Positions 27,852 through 36,838 of a DNA stretch of 64,000 nucleotides are shown here, in pieces. The stretch is from the NCBI GenBank assembly GCA_016712635.1, contig JADJQS010000006.1:520162-584161 (forward strand), read 5' to 3'. The notes beneath the pieces were generated by a model that worked only from the letters and a program-made list of their open reading frames with translations, was not told the origin of the DNA and made no database searches. Both the position numbers and the translations under genes were made by a program. The stretch comes from Gammaproteobacteria bacterium (GTDB taxonomy: Bacteria > Pseudomonadota > Gammaproteobacteria > SZUA-140). The stretch's first letter is position 1. Each line of letters opens with the position of its first letter.

Positions 27852-29735
27852 ATGGTCCAAGAGGAAAAGGCTTTGGCAGCAAGACGCCGTGTGGCAATTG
27901 TTGTACATGATATAAGCATGGTCGCGGCTGCCTGGTTTCTGGCATACCTGACCCGCTATAACTTCAATATTCCAGCAGTAGTCTGGCCCATCCTGGGGCA
28001 AACCCTGCCCTTGGTATTGGCGATACAGGGTCTGATCCTGTGGCGTTTCGGCCTCTACCGCGGGGTGTGGCGTTTCGCCAGCATACCCGACCTGTGGAAC
28101 ATCATCCGGGCCGTGGCGATCGGTGTATTCATCGTCGCTCTGGTGGAATTCCTGGTCAACCGGCTGGAAGGCATACCCCGCACGATACTCCTGCTCTACC
28201 CGGTATACCTCGTGCTTTTCCTGGGTGCGCCGCGCCTGACTTATCGCATCTGGAAAGATTACCGCCTCGGCTTACTGAACGGTGCCGACCGCAAGCGGGT
28301 GCTGATCCTGGGCGCCGGCCGGGCAGGGGAGATGCTGGCCCGCGACATGCGGCGCGACGGGAGCTACCAGCCGATCGGCTTCCTTGACGATCAACCCTCC
28401 CTCAGAGGATCCAAGGTGCACGACCTGCCGGTGCTGGGCGTAATCGAACGCCTGCCCGAAGTCGTCCATAGTCATGCCCTGGATCTGGTCATCATCGCGC
28501 TGCCATCGGCGACCAATAACCAGATGCGGCGGGTGGTGGAGATCTGCGAGCGGGCGGAGGTTGAATTCCGCACACTGCCGCGCCTGCAGGACCTGGTCTC
28601 GGGGCAGCCCACCGTCTCCGAGCTGCGCGAGGTCAAGATCGAAGACCTGCTCGGACGCACGCCTATCACCCTGGACTGGAACCGCATCAGCAAGGGCCTG
28701 GCCGGACAGACGGTGCTGGTGAGCGGCGGCGGCGGGTCGATCGGCTCCGAGCTGTGCCGCCAGATCGCGCGCCTGCGGCCCGCCGCCCTGGTCCTGTTCG
28801 AGAACAACGAGTACAACCTGTTCGAGATCGAGCGCGAGCTGCGCGGCAAGCATCCCAACCTGGTGCTGCACGCCTATCTCGGCGACGTGCGCGACCGTGC
28901 CTCGGTGGTGCGCGCCTTTGAACGCTTCCAGCCCCAGGTCGTTTTCCATGCCGCCGCCTACAAGCATGTCCCCATGCTGGAATCCCAGGCCCGGGAGGCG
29001 GTGCGCAACAACGTGCTCGGCACCCGCCTGATGGCGCAGACCGCCGACCGTTTCGGCTGTAACGCCTTTGTCATGATCTCCACCGACAAGGCCGTGAACC
29101 CGGCCAACGTCATGGGCGCAACCAAGCGGGTGGCGGAGATCTACTGCCAGGCCTTCGCCCAGCGTTCGCGCACCCGCTTCATCACGGTGCGCTTCGGCAA
29201 CGTCCTCGGCTCCGCCGGGAGTGTGATCCCGATCTTCCAGCAGCAGATCAAGGCCGGCGGGCCGGTGACCGTGACCCACCCGGACATCACGCGCTACTTC
29301 ATGACCATTCCGGAGGCGGCGCAGCTCATCATGCAGGCGGCGGTAATGGGCGAGGGCGGGGAGATCTTCGTGCTCGACATGGGCGAGCCGGTCCGGATCG
29401 GATACCTGGCCGAGCAGATGGTCCGCCTGTCCGGCAAGACCCCCGGCGAGGACATAGAAATCGTCTATACCGGGCTCCGGCCCGGCGAAAAATTCTACGA
29501 GGAATTGTTTTACGCGCAGGAGCAATATAAATCCACCGGGCATGATAAAATCCTGCTCGCGCATTCCGTCGTGGTGGACTGGCCCCTCCTGACGGCCGAC
29601 GTGCGCGCAATCGAGGAAGCGGTGGAGCAGTATGATGAGGGGGAGGTTCACCGCCTGCTCGAACGGATTGTACCTGAGCTCGCCGCTCAACAATCGGTTT
29701 CCAATGTCATCCCCTTCGAACGTGCGAGCGTATGA
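27852..29735 (+). CDS. UDP-N-acetylglucosamine 4,6-dehydratase (WbpM/CapD-like)
   Basis: This 627-residue membrane enzyme has four N-terminal transmembrane helices, a first Rossmann-like domain (LILGAGRAGEMLARDM), and a catalytic SDR domain (VLVSGGGGSIGSELCRQ). FHAAAYKHVPMLE and the catalytic MISTDKAVNPANVMGATKR follow; Met replaces the usual Tyr, as in WbpM. It converts UDP-GlcNAc to the 4-keto-6-deoxy sugar used for QuiNAc or FucNAc. With the two upstream genes it forms a WbpV-WbpL-WbpM-like trio. GC content is back to the genome level here. Confidence 0.94.
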   Translation: MVQEEKALAARRRVAIVVHDISMVAAAWFLAYLTRYNFNIPAVVWPILGQTLPLVLAIQGLILWRFGLYRGVWRFASIPDLWNIIRAVAIGVFIVALVEFLVNRLEGIPRTILLLYPVYLVLFLGAPRLTYRIWKDYRLGLLNGADRKRVLILGAGRAGEMLARDMRRDGSYQPIGFLDDQPSLRGSKVHDLPVLGVIERLPEVVHSHALDLVIIALPSATNNQMRRVVEICERAEVEFRTLPRLQDLVSGQPTVSELREVKIEDLLGRTPITLDWNRISKGLAGQTVLVSGGGGSIGSELCRQIARLRPAALVLFENNEYNLFEIERELRGKHPNLVLHAYLGDVRDRASVVRAFERFQPQVVFHAAAYKHVPMLESQAREAVRNNVLGTRLMAQTADRFGCNAFVMISTDKAVNPANVMGATKRVAEIYCQAFAQRSRTRFITVRFGNVLGSAGSVIPIFQQQIKAGGPVTVTHPDITRYFMTIPEAAQLIMQAAVMGEGGEIFVLDMGEPVRIGYLAEQMVRLSGKTPGEDIEIVYTGLRPGEKFYEELFYAQEQYKSTGHDKILLAHSVVVDWPLLTADVRAIEEAVEQYDEGEVHRLLERIVPELAAQQSVSNVIPFERASV

Positions 29736-30613
29736 CTTACAAGGTTACCAAGGCCGTATTCCCCGTGGCGGGAATGGGCACCCGCTTCCTTCCGGCCACC
29801 AAGGCCAATCCGAAGGAGATGCTCCCGATCGTCGACAAGCCGCTGATCCAGTACGCCGCGGAAGAGGCGATCGCGGCCGGGATCAAGCAGCTGATCTTCG
29901 TCACCAGCAGCGCCAAGCGCTCCATTGAAGACCATTTCGACAAGAACTACGAACTCGAATCCGAACTGATCGCGCGCAACAAGCGCAACCTGTTGCGCAT
30001 GGTGCAGGACATCCTGCCCAATGGCGTTTCCTGCGCCTACATCCGCCAGCCCGAGGCGCTGGGACTCGGACACGCGGTGCTGTGCGCCCGCCCTGTGGTC
30101 GGCAACGAGCCTTTCGCGGTGATCCTCGCCGACGACCTGATCGACAACGGGAACCACAGCTGCCTGTCGCAGATGGTGGACCTGTTTTCGGAGCGCGGCT
30201 GCAGCCTGCTGGGCGTGGAACAGATCGATCCGGCCGAGACGGACAAGTACGGCATCATCACACCCAGGCCCTTGTCAGAGCGTATTTACCAGGCGGAGGC
30301 CATCGTGGAAAAGCCGCGTCCGGACGAGGCGCCGTCGGCGCTGGCGGTGGTCGGCCGCTACATCCTGACTCCCGGGATCTTCGATTACCTTGAGAACCTC
30401 GGCAAGGGGACCGGCGGCGAGATACAGCTCACTGACGCCATCGCACAGCTGATGGGCAGCGAAACGGTGCTGGCTTACGAATTCGACGGCATACGCTACG
30501 ACTGCGGCAGCAAGCTCGGCTACCTCCAGGCGACGGTCGAATATGCCCTCAAGCATCCCGACCTGCAGCAGCCGTTCCGCGAATACCTGCAGAAATTCAG
30601 CCTGATGGAATGA
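29732..30613 (+). CDS. galU: UTP-glucose-1-phosphate uridylyltransferase
   Basis: GalU makes UDP-glucose for glycan synthesis. The 293-residue product has KAVFPVAGMGTRFLPATKA and the sugar-binding PKEMLPIVDKPLIQYAAEEA. RQPEALGLGHAVLCAR, ILADDLID, VEKPRPDEAP and the GKGTGGEIQLTDAI block are also present. The ATG overlaps the stop of the wbpM-like gene (ATGA), so the two are co-translated. It is the last gene of the glycan locus and runs towards rne. Confidence 0.97.
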   Translation: MTYKVTKAVFPVAGMGTRFLPATKANPKEMLPIVDKPLIQYAAEEAIAAGIKQLIFVTSSAKRSIEDHFDKNYELESELIARNKRNLLRMVQDILPNGVSCAYIRQPEALGLGHAVLCARPVVGNEPFAVILADDLIDNGNHSCLSQMVDLFSERGCSLLGVEQIDPAETDKYGIITPRPLSERIYQAEAIVEKPRPDEAPSALAVVGRYILTPGIFDYLENLGKGTGGEIQLTDAIAQLMGSETVLAYEFDGIRYDCGSKLGYLQATVEYALKHPDLQQPFREYLQKFSLME

Positions 30614-30617
30614 AGAA

Positions 30618-30656
30618 GCGCGATGGGGACGGATCCAAATCCGCCCCCCATCGCGC
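30618..30656. terminator. Hairpin between convergent galU and rne
   Basis: An 11-bp stem (GCGCGATGGGG / CCCCATCGCGC) encloses a second 5-bp stem (CGGAT / ATCCG). It begins 5 bases after galU and ends 9 bases before the rne stop, so it may serve both convergent genes. There is no long T-run, so Rho-independent action is uncertain. Confidence 0.6.
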
Positions 30657-30664
30657 CTGATACC

Positions 30665-33223
30665 CTAGTCCGACTCGCGGTCCTGTCGCGGACTTTCCGC
30701 CGGTGAGCGGGATTCAGCGGAGGGGGATGCCTGCGCCGGGGCAGCCGCCGCGGGTCGCTCTTGTTCCCGCTGTGAGGTGACCGCGGAGTGGAGCGAGTTG
30801 GGCCTGAAGTCCGGCTTGACCGGCTCCACCATGGAACCCGTCGGCGCCGCGAAGGTGATGGACGGGGCTGTATGCGGGGATGGTGCAGGTGCCTGAACCG
30901 CCGCCATCGGGGCCGTACTGATCACCGGCATGGATGCGGGTACCGCCGGGAGGTCGTTCCGTTCCGTCCGCACGCTTGCAGCAGACTCGACACCCTCAGC
31001 AGCGGCGCGCGCCGGTTCGGGCCGCGATTGCCCCGACGATTGGGGACGCGGACCGCCGCCGCCTTCCCCGGATCTGCCGGCAGCGTCACCGGAACCCTCG
31101 CGGCTCTGGGATCGGCGGCGTCCCCCGCGGCGTGAGCGCTGCCGGCCGGTACGCCCGCCGGAACCCTGCGCTCCATCGGCCGGGCGTTCACCCTGGCCCG
31201 GGCGTGTCTGGTCTGTCTGCACTTGCAACTGCTGCTGCACGGGCTCGGGCGAAGCCTCCTCTGCCGCAGCCTCATGCCGCGGCTCCGCCGGCGCTTTCTG
31301 GCGCGACGGATGTTCCCCGCTGTGCCGCCCGCCCGAGGCCGCTTGTCCGCCGCCGCGCCGCTGCTGCTGCGTACGTCCTCCGCGTCCCCCGCGCGTGCCC
31401 TGCCGGTCAGCGGAGCCTTCGCCGTTGCGCCGTTCTTTGCGCTCAGGGGAGGCGGTGGGCTGAACCACGGGTACCTCCGGCTTCGGGCTGCCGAACAGGG
31501 AAGTCCACATCTGTTTGATGAAACCGCCGCGCACCTCCACCTTGGGCGCGGTCTCCCGGGGCTGCTCACGGTATTCCATCGAATCTTCCGGGCGGCTGGC
31601 CGGGGCCGGCGTACGCGGCATGATGCCCCTCACGAGGGGGGCTTCCGCCACCGGCTTGGGCTGGGCCAGAGGAATGACGTCGGCCTTGACCTCGATCTCG
31701 CTGGCGAGCTCGTAGCTGGCCTTTTCCTCGGTTTCTGCCGGCAAATCCTCCTTGCGGAGGCGCTTGACCTCGAATTTGGGCGTCTCAAGGGCGGAGTTGG
31801 CGATGAGCAGGATCTTGATGCCCTGCCGCTTCTCGACCCGGCCGATCGCCTCGCGCTTCTCGTTGAGGAGGAAGGTCGCGACGTTGACCGGGACCTGGAT
31901 GATCAGGCGGGCGGTGTTCTCCTTCATGGCCTCTTCCTCGATCACGCGCAGGATCGACAGTGCGAGGGATTCGACGTTACGGATCGTGCCGAGCCCGTTG
32001 CAGCGCGGACAGATGCTGTAGGCGGACTCGCCCAGCGAAGGCCGCAGGCGCTGGCGCGACATCTCGAGCAGGCCGAAGCGGGAGATTCGCCCCATCTGGA
32101 CGCGGGCACGGTCTTTCTTCAGCGCCTCCTTGAGGCGGTTCTCGACCTCGCGCTGGTTGCGCGCGGGGGTCATGTCGATGAAATCGATGACGATCAGGCC
32201 GCCGAGGTCGCGCAGCCGGAGCTGGCGGGCGATCTCGTCCGCTGCTTCCAGATTGGTGTTGAGGGCGGTTTCCTCGATGTCGCCGCCCTTGGTGGCGCGG
32301 GCGGAGTTGATGTCGATGGCGACCAGCGCCTCGGCGTGGTCGATGACCACGGCGCCGCCCGACGGAAGGCGGATCTCGTGGTGAAACGCCGCCTCGATCT
32401 GGCTTTCGATCTGAAAGCGGGTGAAGAGGGGGATCTCTTCCTGGTACAGCTTGAGCTTGGACAGGTTCTGCGGCATGACCTGCTGCATAAAATCGCGTGC
32501 GCGCTGGTACACCGCCGGGTCGTCGATGAGGATCTCGCCGATGTTCGGCCGCAGATAGTCGCGGATAGCCCGGATGATGATGTCGCTTTCCTGGTAGATC
32601 AGGTAGGGGGCGCGGGTCTCATCGGAGCTGGAGGCGGCCTCGATGGCCTCCCACACGCGCACCAGATAGTCGAGGTCCCACTGGATCTCCTCGGCGCTCT
32701 TGCCGATGCCGGCGGTGCGCACGATGATCCCCATGCCGTCGGGGATCTCCAGGGCGTTGATGGCCTCGCGCATCTCGTTGCGGTCGTCACCCTCGATGCG
32801 GCGGGAGATGCCGCCGGCGCGCGGGTTGTTCGGCATCAGGACCAGGTAGCGACCGGCCAGGCTGATGAAGGTGGTGAGGGCGGCGCCCTTGTTGCCGCGC
32901 TCTTCCTTGACCACCTGGACAACGACTTCCTGTCCTTCTTTCAGGGCTTCGCGGATTTCCACCCGGCGGTTGTCGTCCGGGCCGGCGTCGAAGACTGTGG
33001 GGGAGACTTCCTTCAGGGGGAGAAAACCGTGGCGGTCCGCACCGTAATCGACGAAGGCCGCTTCCAGGCTGGGCTCGACACGGGTGATGCGGGCCTTGTA
33101 GATGTTTGACTTTTTCTGTTCCCGCGACGGGGTTTCTATATCGAGATCGTAAAGATACTGTCCGTCAACCAGCGCGACCCGCAACTCTTCCGGTTGAGTC
33201 GCATTAATCAGCATTCTTCTCAT
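30665..33223 (-). CDS. rne: Ribonuclease E
   Basis: This is an 852-residue endonuclease for mRNA decay and rRNA/tRNA processing. The catalytic half has the S1 RNA-binding domain (about residues 38-118), the DNase I-like catalytic core with DINSARATKGGDIEETA (Asp near 303) and VIDFIDM (Asp near 346), and the Zn-link CPRCNGLG (Cys near 404 and 407, the E. coli positions). The C-terminal half is disordered, rich in Arg, Gly, Gln and Pro, and includes RGGRGGR stretches, fitting a degradosome scaffold. It is shorter than the E. coli enzyme (1061). An AAGGA ribosome-binding site precedes the ATG. It is divergent from rluC. Confidence 0.97.
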   Translation of the reverse strand: MRRMLINATQPEELRVALVDGQYLYDLDIETPSREQKKSNIYKARITRVEPSLEAAFVDYGADRHGFLPLKEVSPTVFDAGPDDNRRVEIREALKEGQEVVVQVVKEERGNKGAALTTFISLAGRYLVLMPNNPRAGGISRRIEGDDRNEMREAINALEIPDGMGIIVRTAGIGKSAEEIQWDLDYLVRVWEAIEAASSSDETRAPYLIYQESDIIIRAIRDYLRPNIGEILIDDPAVYQRARDFMQQVMPQNLSKLKLYQEEIPLFTRFQIESQIEAAFHHEIRLPSGGAVVIDHAEALVAIDINSARATKGGDIEETALNTNLEAADEIARQLRLRDLGGLIVIDFIDMTPARNQREVENRLKEALKKDRARVQMGRISRFGLLEMSRQRLRPSLGESAYSICPRCNGLGTIRNVESLALSILRVIEEEAMKENTARLIIQVPVNVATFLLNEKREAIGRVEKRQGIKILLIANSALETPKFEVKRLRKEDLPAETEEKASYELASEIEVKADVIPLAQPKPVAEAPLVRGIMPRTPAPASRPEDSMEYREQPRETAPKVEVRGGFIKQMWTSLFGSPKPEVPVVQPTASPERKERRNGEGSADRQGTRGGRGGRTQQQRRGGGQAASGGRHSGEHPSRQKAPAEPRHEAAAEEASPEPVQQQLQVQTDQTRPGQGERPADGAQGSGGRTGRQRSRRGGRRRSQSREGSGDAAGRSGEGGGGPRPQSSGQSRPEPARAAAEGVESAASVRTERNDLPAVPASMPVISTAPMAAVQAPAPSPHTAPSITFAAPTGSMVEPVKPDFRPNSLHSAVTSQREQERPAAAAPAQASPSAESRSPAESPRQDRESD

Positions 33224-33834
33224 GTTTCAGCAATCCTTAAGTGGAACCATTCACGCTGTTCAGCGCGGAATTGCTGAATCGTAACTGTATGCGGTGATCT
33301 TATGACATTACGTTTGCGCCAGCCTGTGTGCGAACATCATGATCGTGCACCGTATCGTCTCAAATCGGTCAACAGTTCGTATTCAGCCTCACCCGCGCAC
33401 GATGACGTGGATGGTTGTGTTAACTTTCCCGTTCGAAACACTGGGCTTCGAACATCTTGTGCATTCATGTACCACATCGGACTCCCGGCACCATCCATCG
33501 TGAGGATGTGCCGCTGAATCCCTCTATAATCATTACATTGATTAGGAATGTTGAAGTTGTATTCAACCTTCCCGGTGACTGTTCCGCGTTTCCTCCCCAG
33601 CTCTGCGAAGGCGGCCGCGGACAGACGGGTCTCGGCCTCAGGACACTCGACCACGCCTGTCACAAAGTCTTTCCAATGCACGTGTACCATGGCTGGCGAG
33701 GTGTCGGGCCGGCGTCCAAGGGACGGCCGGGCGGACAAATTTTATCCCACCCGCGATAAACGCCCTGCTAATATAGCAATGTTTTAAAGCAGCTTCAAAC
33801 AGTTATCGTATACGGGCGGAGATACCCAAGGGAG
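33224..33834. other. 611-bp divergent control region between rne and rluC
   Basis: No credible gene lies here. RNase E genes usually have a long, self-regulated leader, and the size fits that; I cannot identify the known hairpins with confidence. A TATAAT sits at 33526-33531 on the plus strand but without a good -35. On the minus strand GATTAT with TTCAAC 18 bases upstream is a weak candidate for rne. Confidence 0.5.
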
Positions 33835-34788
33835 ATGAAAGAATCGAAGGCGGCGGCCCCCGCCGTGCGGGTGGTGGAAATCGAGCGCAGTCGCGGCGGG
33901 CAGCGCATCGACAATTTTCTGTTGACGCTGTTCAAGGGCGTACCGCGCAGCCATGTCTACCGCCTGCTGCGCACCGGACAGGTGCGCGTCAACAAGGGGC
34001 GCATCAAACCCACCTACCGGCTCAACGTCGGGGACCAGGTGCGGATCCCTCCCGTGAGCTACTCCGAGTCCATGCCGGTGCGGGTCGATGATGACCGCAG
34101 GGCGGCCATCGAGGCGGTAGTGATCCACGAGGACGAAGACATCATGGTCCTCGACAAGCCGGCCGGGATGGCGGTACACGGGGGCAGCGGCCTGCGCTTC
34201 GGGCTGATCGAGGCGTTGAAGTTGATGCGGCCCGACAGCCCTGACATCTCCCTGGTACACCGGCTGGACCGCTTCACCTCCGGCTGCCTGCTGGTGGCGA
34301 AGAACCGTGCCATGCTGCCCGCGCTGCAGGAACAATTCCGCACTGAACGCGTGGAAAAACAATATCTGACCCTGGTGAAGGGTCGCTGGCAGGGCGGAGC
34401 CCGTACGGTGACTCTGTCCCTGCACAAGGGCCGCCTGCAATCCGGAGAACGCATGGTCCTGGTCGATGACGAGGAGGGGAATGATGCAGAAAGCCGTTTC
34501 ATCCCCGTCGAGACCTTTGCCGTCGCCAGTCTGATGCAGGTGATGCTGAAGACCGGGCGCATGCACCAGATCCGCGTACACGCGGCCGGCGTGGGGCATC
34601 CGGTCGCCGGCGACGAGAAATACGGCGACCCTGACTTCAATCGCAGCATGCGCGACTTCGGCCTGAAGCGGATCTTCCTCCACGCCCAGGCGCTCAGTTT
34701 TTACCATCCGCGCACCGGGCGCCTGATGAGCCTGTCCACCCCGCTGCCGGACACCCTGCGCCAGGTGCTGGAGCGACTCCAGCAATAA
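33835..34788 (+). CDS. rluC: 23S rRNA pseudouridine synthase C
   Basis: RluC modifies U955, U2504 and U2580 of 23S rRNA. The 317-residue product begins with an S4 RNA-binding domain (QRIDNFLLTLFKGVPRSHVYRLLRTGQVRVN..). The catalytic RluA-type domain follows, with DKPAGMAVHGGSG and the catalytic HRLDRFTSGCLLVAK. GRMHQIRVHAAGVGHPVAGDEKYG is also conserved. The position opposite rne is the standard gammaproteobacterial arrangement. Its stop codon touches the left end of the next inverted repeat. Confidence 0.96.
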   Translation: MKESKAAAPAVRVVEIERSRGGQRIDNFLLTLFKGVPRSHVYRLLRTGQVRVNKGRIKPTYRLNVGDQVRIPPVSYSESMPVRVDDDRRAAIEAVVIHEDEDIMVLDKPAGMAVHGGSGLRFGLIEALKLMRPDSPDISLVHRLDRFTSGCLLVAKNRAMLPALQEQFRTERVEKQYLTLVKGRWQGGARTVTLSLHKGRLQSGERMVLVDDEEGNDAESRFIPVETFAVASLMQVMLKTGRMHQIRVHAAGVGHPVAGDEKYGDPDFNRSMRDFGLKRIFLHAQALSFYHPRTGRLMSLSTPLPDTLRQVLERLQQ

Positions 34789-34900
34789 AATGGGGACAGA
34801 TTTATTTATTGCGTGAAAAGGGGCGGATCCTGATCCGCCCCCTAATGTAATGTCGGTCAGTGTGCAAATTCATATTCAATAAATAAATCTGTCCCCATTT
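34788..34900. repeat. MITE-like inverted repeat with GGGGACAGAT ends
   Basis: Two perfect 23-bp inverted ends (34788-34810 and 34878-34900) enclose 67 bp that contain another perfect hairpin (GGGGCGGATC / GATCCGCCCC). The terminal motif GGGGACAGATTTATTTATT resembles ends found beside REP-associated tyrosine transposases in many genomes; that link is from memory. It fills most of the gap between rluC and the HAD gene. Confidence 0.82.
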
Positions 34901-34921
34901 AAGACTTTAGGGTTATTGTGA

Positions 34922-35590
34922 ATGGTGCTTCCGTATAAGCTTCTCGTGTTCGACTGGGATGGGACCTTGATGGATTCGGAGGCGCGCATCGTCAGTTGCC
35001 TGTCGATGACCTTATCCGATCTCGCCTTGCCCGCGCTCGGGCGCGATGAACTGCTCAACGTGATCGGGCTCGGACTGCCGGAGGCGGTTGCCACGCTGCT
35101 GCCGGAGGCCGATGCGGGACTGATCCGCCGCTTCATCGATCGTTACCGTTACCATTTCCTGTCCGACCATCACGCCGCCGCGGTTTTGTTCCCGGGTGCG
35201 AAGGAGACCCTCACCGCGCTCGATCGCCGCGGCTACCTGCTGGCGGTTGCAACCGGCAAGGGCAGACGGGGGCTGGACCAGTCCCTGGAGGACACCGGCT
35301 GCGGCGGCCTGTTCTCGCTCTCGCGTTGCGCGGATGAAACCGCTTCCAAGCCGAATCCGCGTATGCTGATCGAGATCATGGATGTGCTCGGCATCGCCCC
35401 GGACGAGACCCTGATGATCGGCGATACCGAATATGACATGCAGATGGCGCACAATGCGGGCGCGCGCGCGCTGGCGGTGAGCTACGGCGTCCATGCGCGT
35501 GAACGCCTGCTCGCCTGCGAACCGCTCGGGTGCCTGGACGTGATCACCGATATACTTCCCTGGCTCGAAGGCGTGAGGCGTGAGGCGTGA
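34922..35590 (+). CDS. HAD-IA family phosphatase
   Basis: This 222-residue hydrolase opens with LLVFDWDGTLMDSE (nucleophile DWD, in place of the common DxD) and has VATGKGRRGLDQ (motif II). SKPNPRMLIEIM (motif III Lys) and MIGDTEYDMQMAHNAG (motif IV) complete the fold, with a helical cap at about residues 15-90. It is of the Gph/YfbT-like type and sits between rluC and sppA as in many gammaproteobacteria. The substrate is unknown. Its last residues (VRREA) and its stop codon are encoded by perfect GTGAGGC units, so the repeat has trimmed or extended the natural end. Confidence 0.88.
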   Translation: MVLPYKLLVFDWDGTLMDSEARIVSCLSMTLSDLALPALGRDELLNVIGLGLPEAVATLLPEADAGLIRRFIDRYRYHFLSDHHAAAVLFPGAKETLTALDRRGYLLAVATGKGRRGLDQSLEDTGCGGLFSLSRCADETASKPNPRMLIEIMDVLGIAPDETLMIGDTEYDMQMAHNAGARALAVSYGVHARERLLACEPLGCLDVITDILPWLEGVRREA

Positions 35591-35766
35591 GGCGTGAGGC
35601 GTGAGGCGTGAGGCGTGAGGCGTGAGGCGTGAGGCGTGAGGCGTGAGGCGTGAGGCGTGAGGCGTGAGGCGACAAGAGTTTGCTCGCCGCATTTTCCTTG
35701 TCCAGCACTTTTTTAAATTAGTATTTTTCTTCTTTTACCCCTAACTCCTCATCCCTCACGCCTAAC
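35573..35766 (+). repeat. Heptamer-arm element with 14-copy left arm, between HAD gene and sppA
   Basis: The left arm 35573-35670 is 14 perfect GTGAGGC units. The core 35671-35738 begins GACAAGAGTTTGCTCGCCGC. The right arm 35739-35766 is CCCTAAC, TCCTCAT, CCCTCAC, GCCTAAC. The core is nearly identical to that at 36919-36985. The HAD stop codon lies in the left arm. Confidence 0.93.
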
Positions 35767-35830
35767 CGAATACCCTTTCAGTGTCTCCATCCATTACAAT
35801 CATGCATCGGGTAACAACAAGGACCGGGTA

Positions 35831-36838
35831 ATGTCTGACGAGAACAAACAGCAGGATCCATGGCTGGGTGAGGCGCAGGCGCCGCGCGCAGGTAACGGCA
35901 AGCAGGGCGCCGTGGAAGAGACGTGGGCACGCAGCGTGCTGGAAACGCTGGTACAGGCTACCCTCAAGGAGCAGCGCAGCGCCCGCCGCTGGGGTGTCTT
36001 TTTCAAGCTGATGTTCCTCGGATATCTGTTTCTGATCCTGTACACCTACTGGCCGGGGAAGCTGGTCGACGAGAGCCTGTCGGGCCGGCATACCGCCCTG
36101 ATCGACATCAACGGCGTAATCGCCGAGGACCGCGACGCCAGTGCGGACTACATCGTCGACAGCCTGCGTGAAGCCTTCGACAACAAGCACGCCGCCGCCA
36201 TCCTGCTGCGTATCAACAGCCCCGGCGGCAGCCCGGTGCAGTCGGGCTATGTCAACGACGAGATCGCGCGCCTGCGCGCGCAGCATCCCGACAAGAAGGT
36301 GTACGCCGTGATCACCGACATCTGCGCCTCCGGCGGCTATTACATCGCGGCGGGCGCTGACGAGATCTACGCGGACAAGGCAAGCATCGTGGGCTCCATC
36401 GGCGTGCTGATGGACGGCTTCGGTTTCGTGCAGACGCTCGACAAGCTCGGCATCGAGCGCCGCCTGATCACGGCGGGCGAGAGCAAGGGCTTCCTCGATC
36501 CGTTCTCGCCGATGAAACCCGATGACGAACACCATATCCGCACGATGCTGGCGAACATACACCAGCAGTTCATCGATACCGTGAAGAAGGGGCGCGGGGA
36601 CCGCCTCAAGGACGATCCCAGCCTGTTCACCGGGCTGGTGTGGACCGGCGAGGAAAGCCTCAAGCTCGGCCTGGTCGACGGCCTGGGGAGCCCCAGCTAC
36701 GTCGCGCGCGAAATCATCGGCGCGGAAGACATCATCGACTACACCTATCAGCCGCCGTACTTCCAGCGCTTCGCCGAACGCATCGGCGCAGCGGCGGCAC
36801 AGGGAGTGGCGGGGATGCTGAAGGTGGAACTGAGGTGA
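35831..36838 (+). CDS. sppA: Signal peptide peptidase SppA, short form (S49)
   Basis: This is a 335-residue inner membrane serine protease that degrades cleaved signal peptides. One transmembrane helix near residues 52-72 (FFKLMFLGYLFLILYTYW) is followed by the single S49 domain. That domain has LLRINSPGGSPVQSGYVNDE, the nucleophile in ICASGGYYIAAGADEIYAD, the GSIGVLMDGFGF region, and ESKGFLDPFSP. It is the short bacterial form, not the tandem 67-kDa type. The stop codon TGA is part of the first GTGAGGC unit of the next repeat element. A similar element lies immediately upstream. Confidence 0.94.
   Translation: MSDENKQQDPWLGEAQAPRAGNGKQGAVEETWARSVLETLVQATLKEQRSARRWGVFFKLMFLGYLFLILYTYWPGKLVDESLSGRHTALIDINGVIAEDRDASADYIVDSLREAFDNKHAAAILLRINSPGGSPVQSGYVNDEIARLRAQHPDKKVYAVITDICASGGYYIAAGADEIYADKASIVGSIGVLMDGFGFVQTLDKLGIERRLITAGESKGFLDPFSPMKPDDEHHIRTMLANIHQQFIDTVKKGRGDRLKDDPSLFTGLVWTGEESLKLGLVDGLGSPSYVAREIIGAEDIIDYTYQPPYFQRFAERIGAAAAQGVAGMLKVELR

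Noticed and set aside
28272..29693. 473-codon minus-strand open frame opposite the wbpM-like gene
   Set aside because: Antisense shadow of a conserved dehydratase; no motifs.
31223..33109. 628-codon plus-strand open frame opposite rne
   Set aside because: It is antisense to the conserved RNase E gene and shows no family motifs; long antisense frames are common in GC-rich genes.
33526..33531. TATAAT as a promoter for rluC
   Set aside because: No acceptable -35 sequence at the right spacing and it lies about 300 bp before the gene.
33337..33787. Short open frames between rne and rluC
   Set aside because: They conflict with each other, have no ribosome-binding sites and no recognisable motifs; the region is better explained as leader and promoter DNA.
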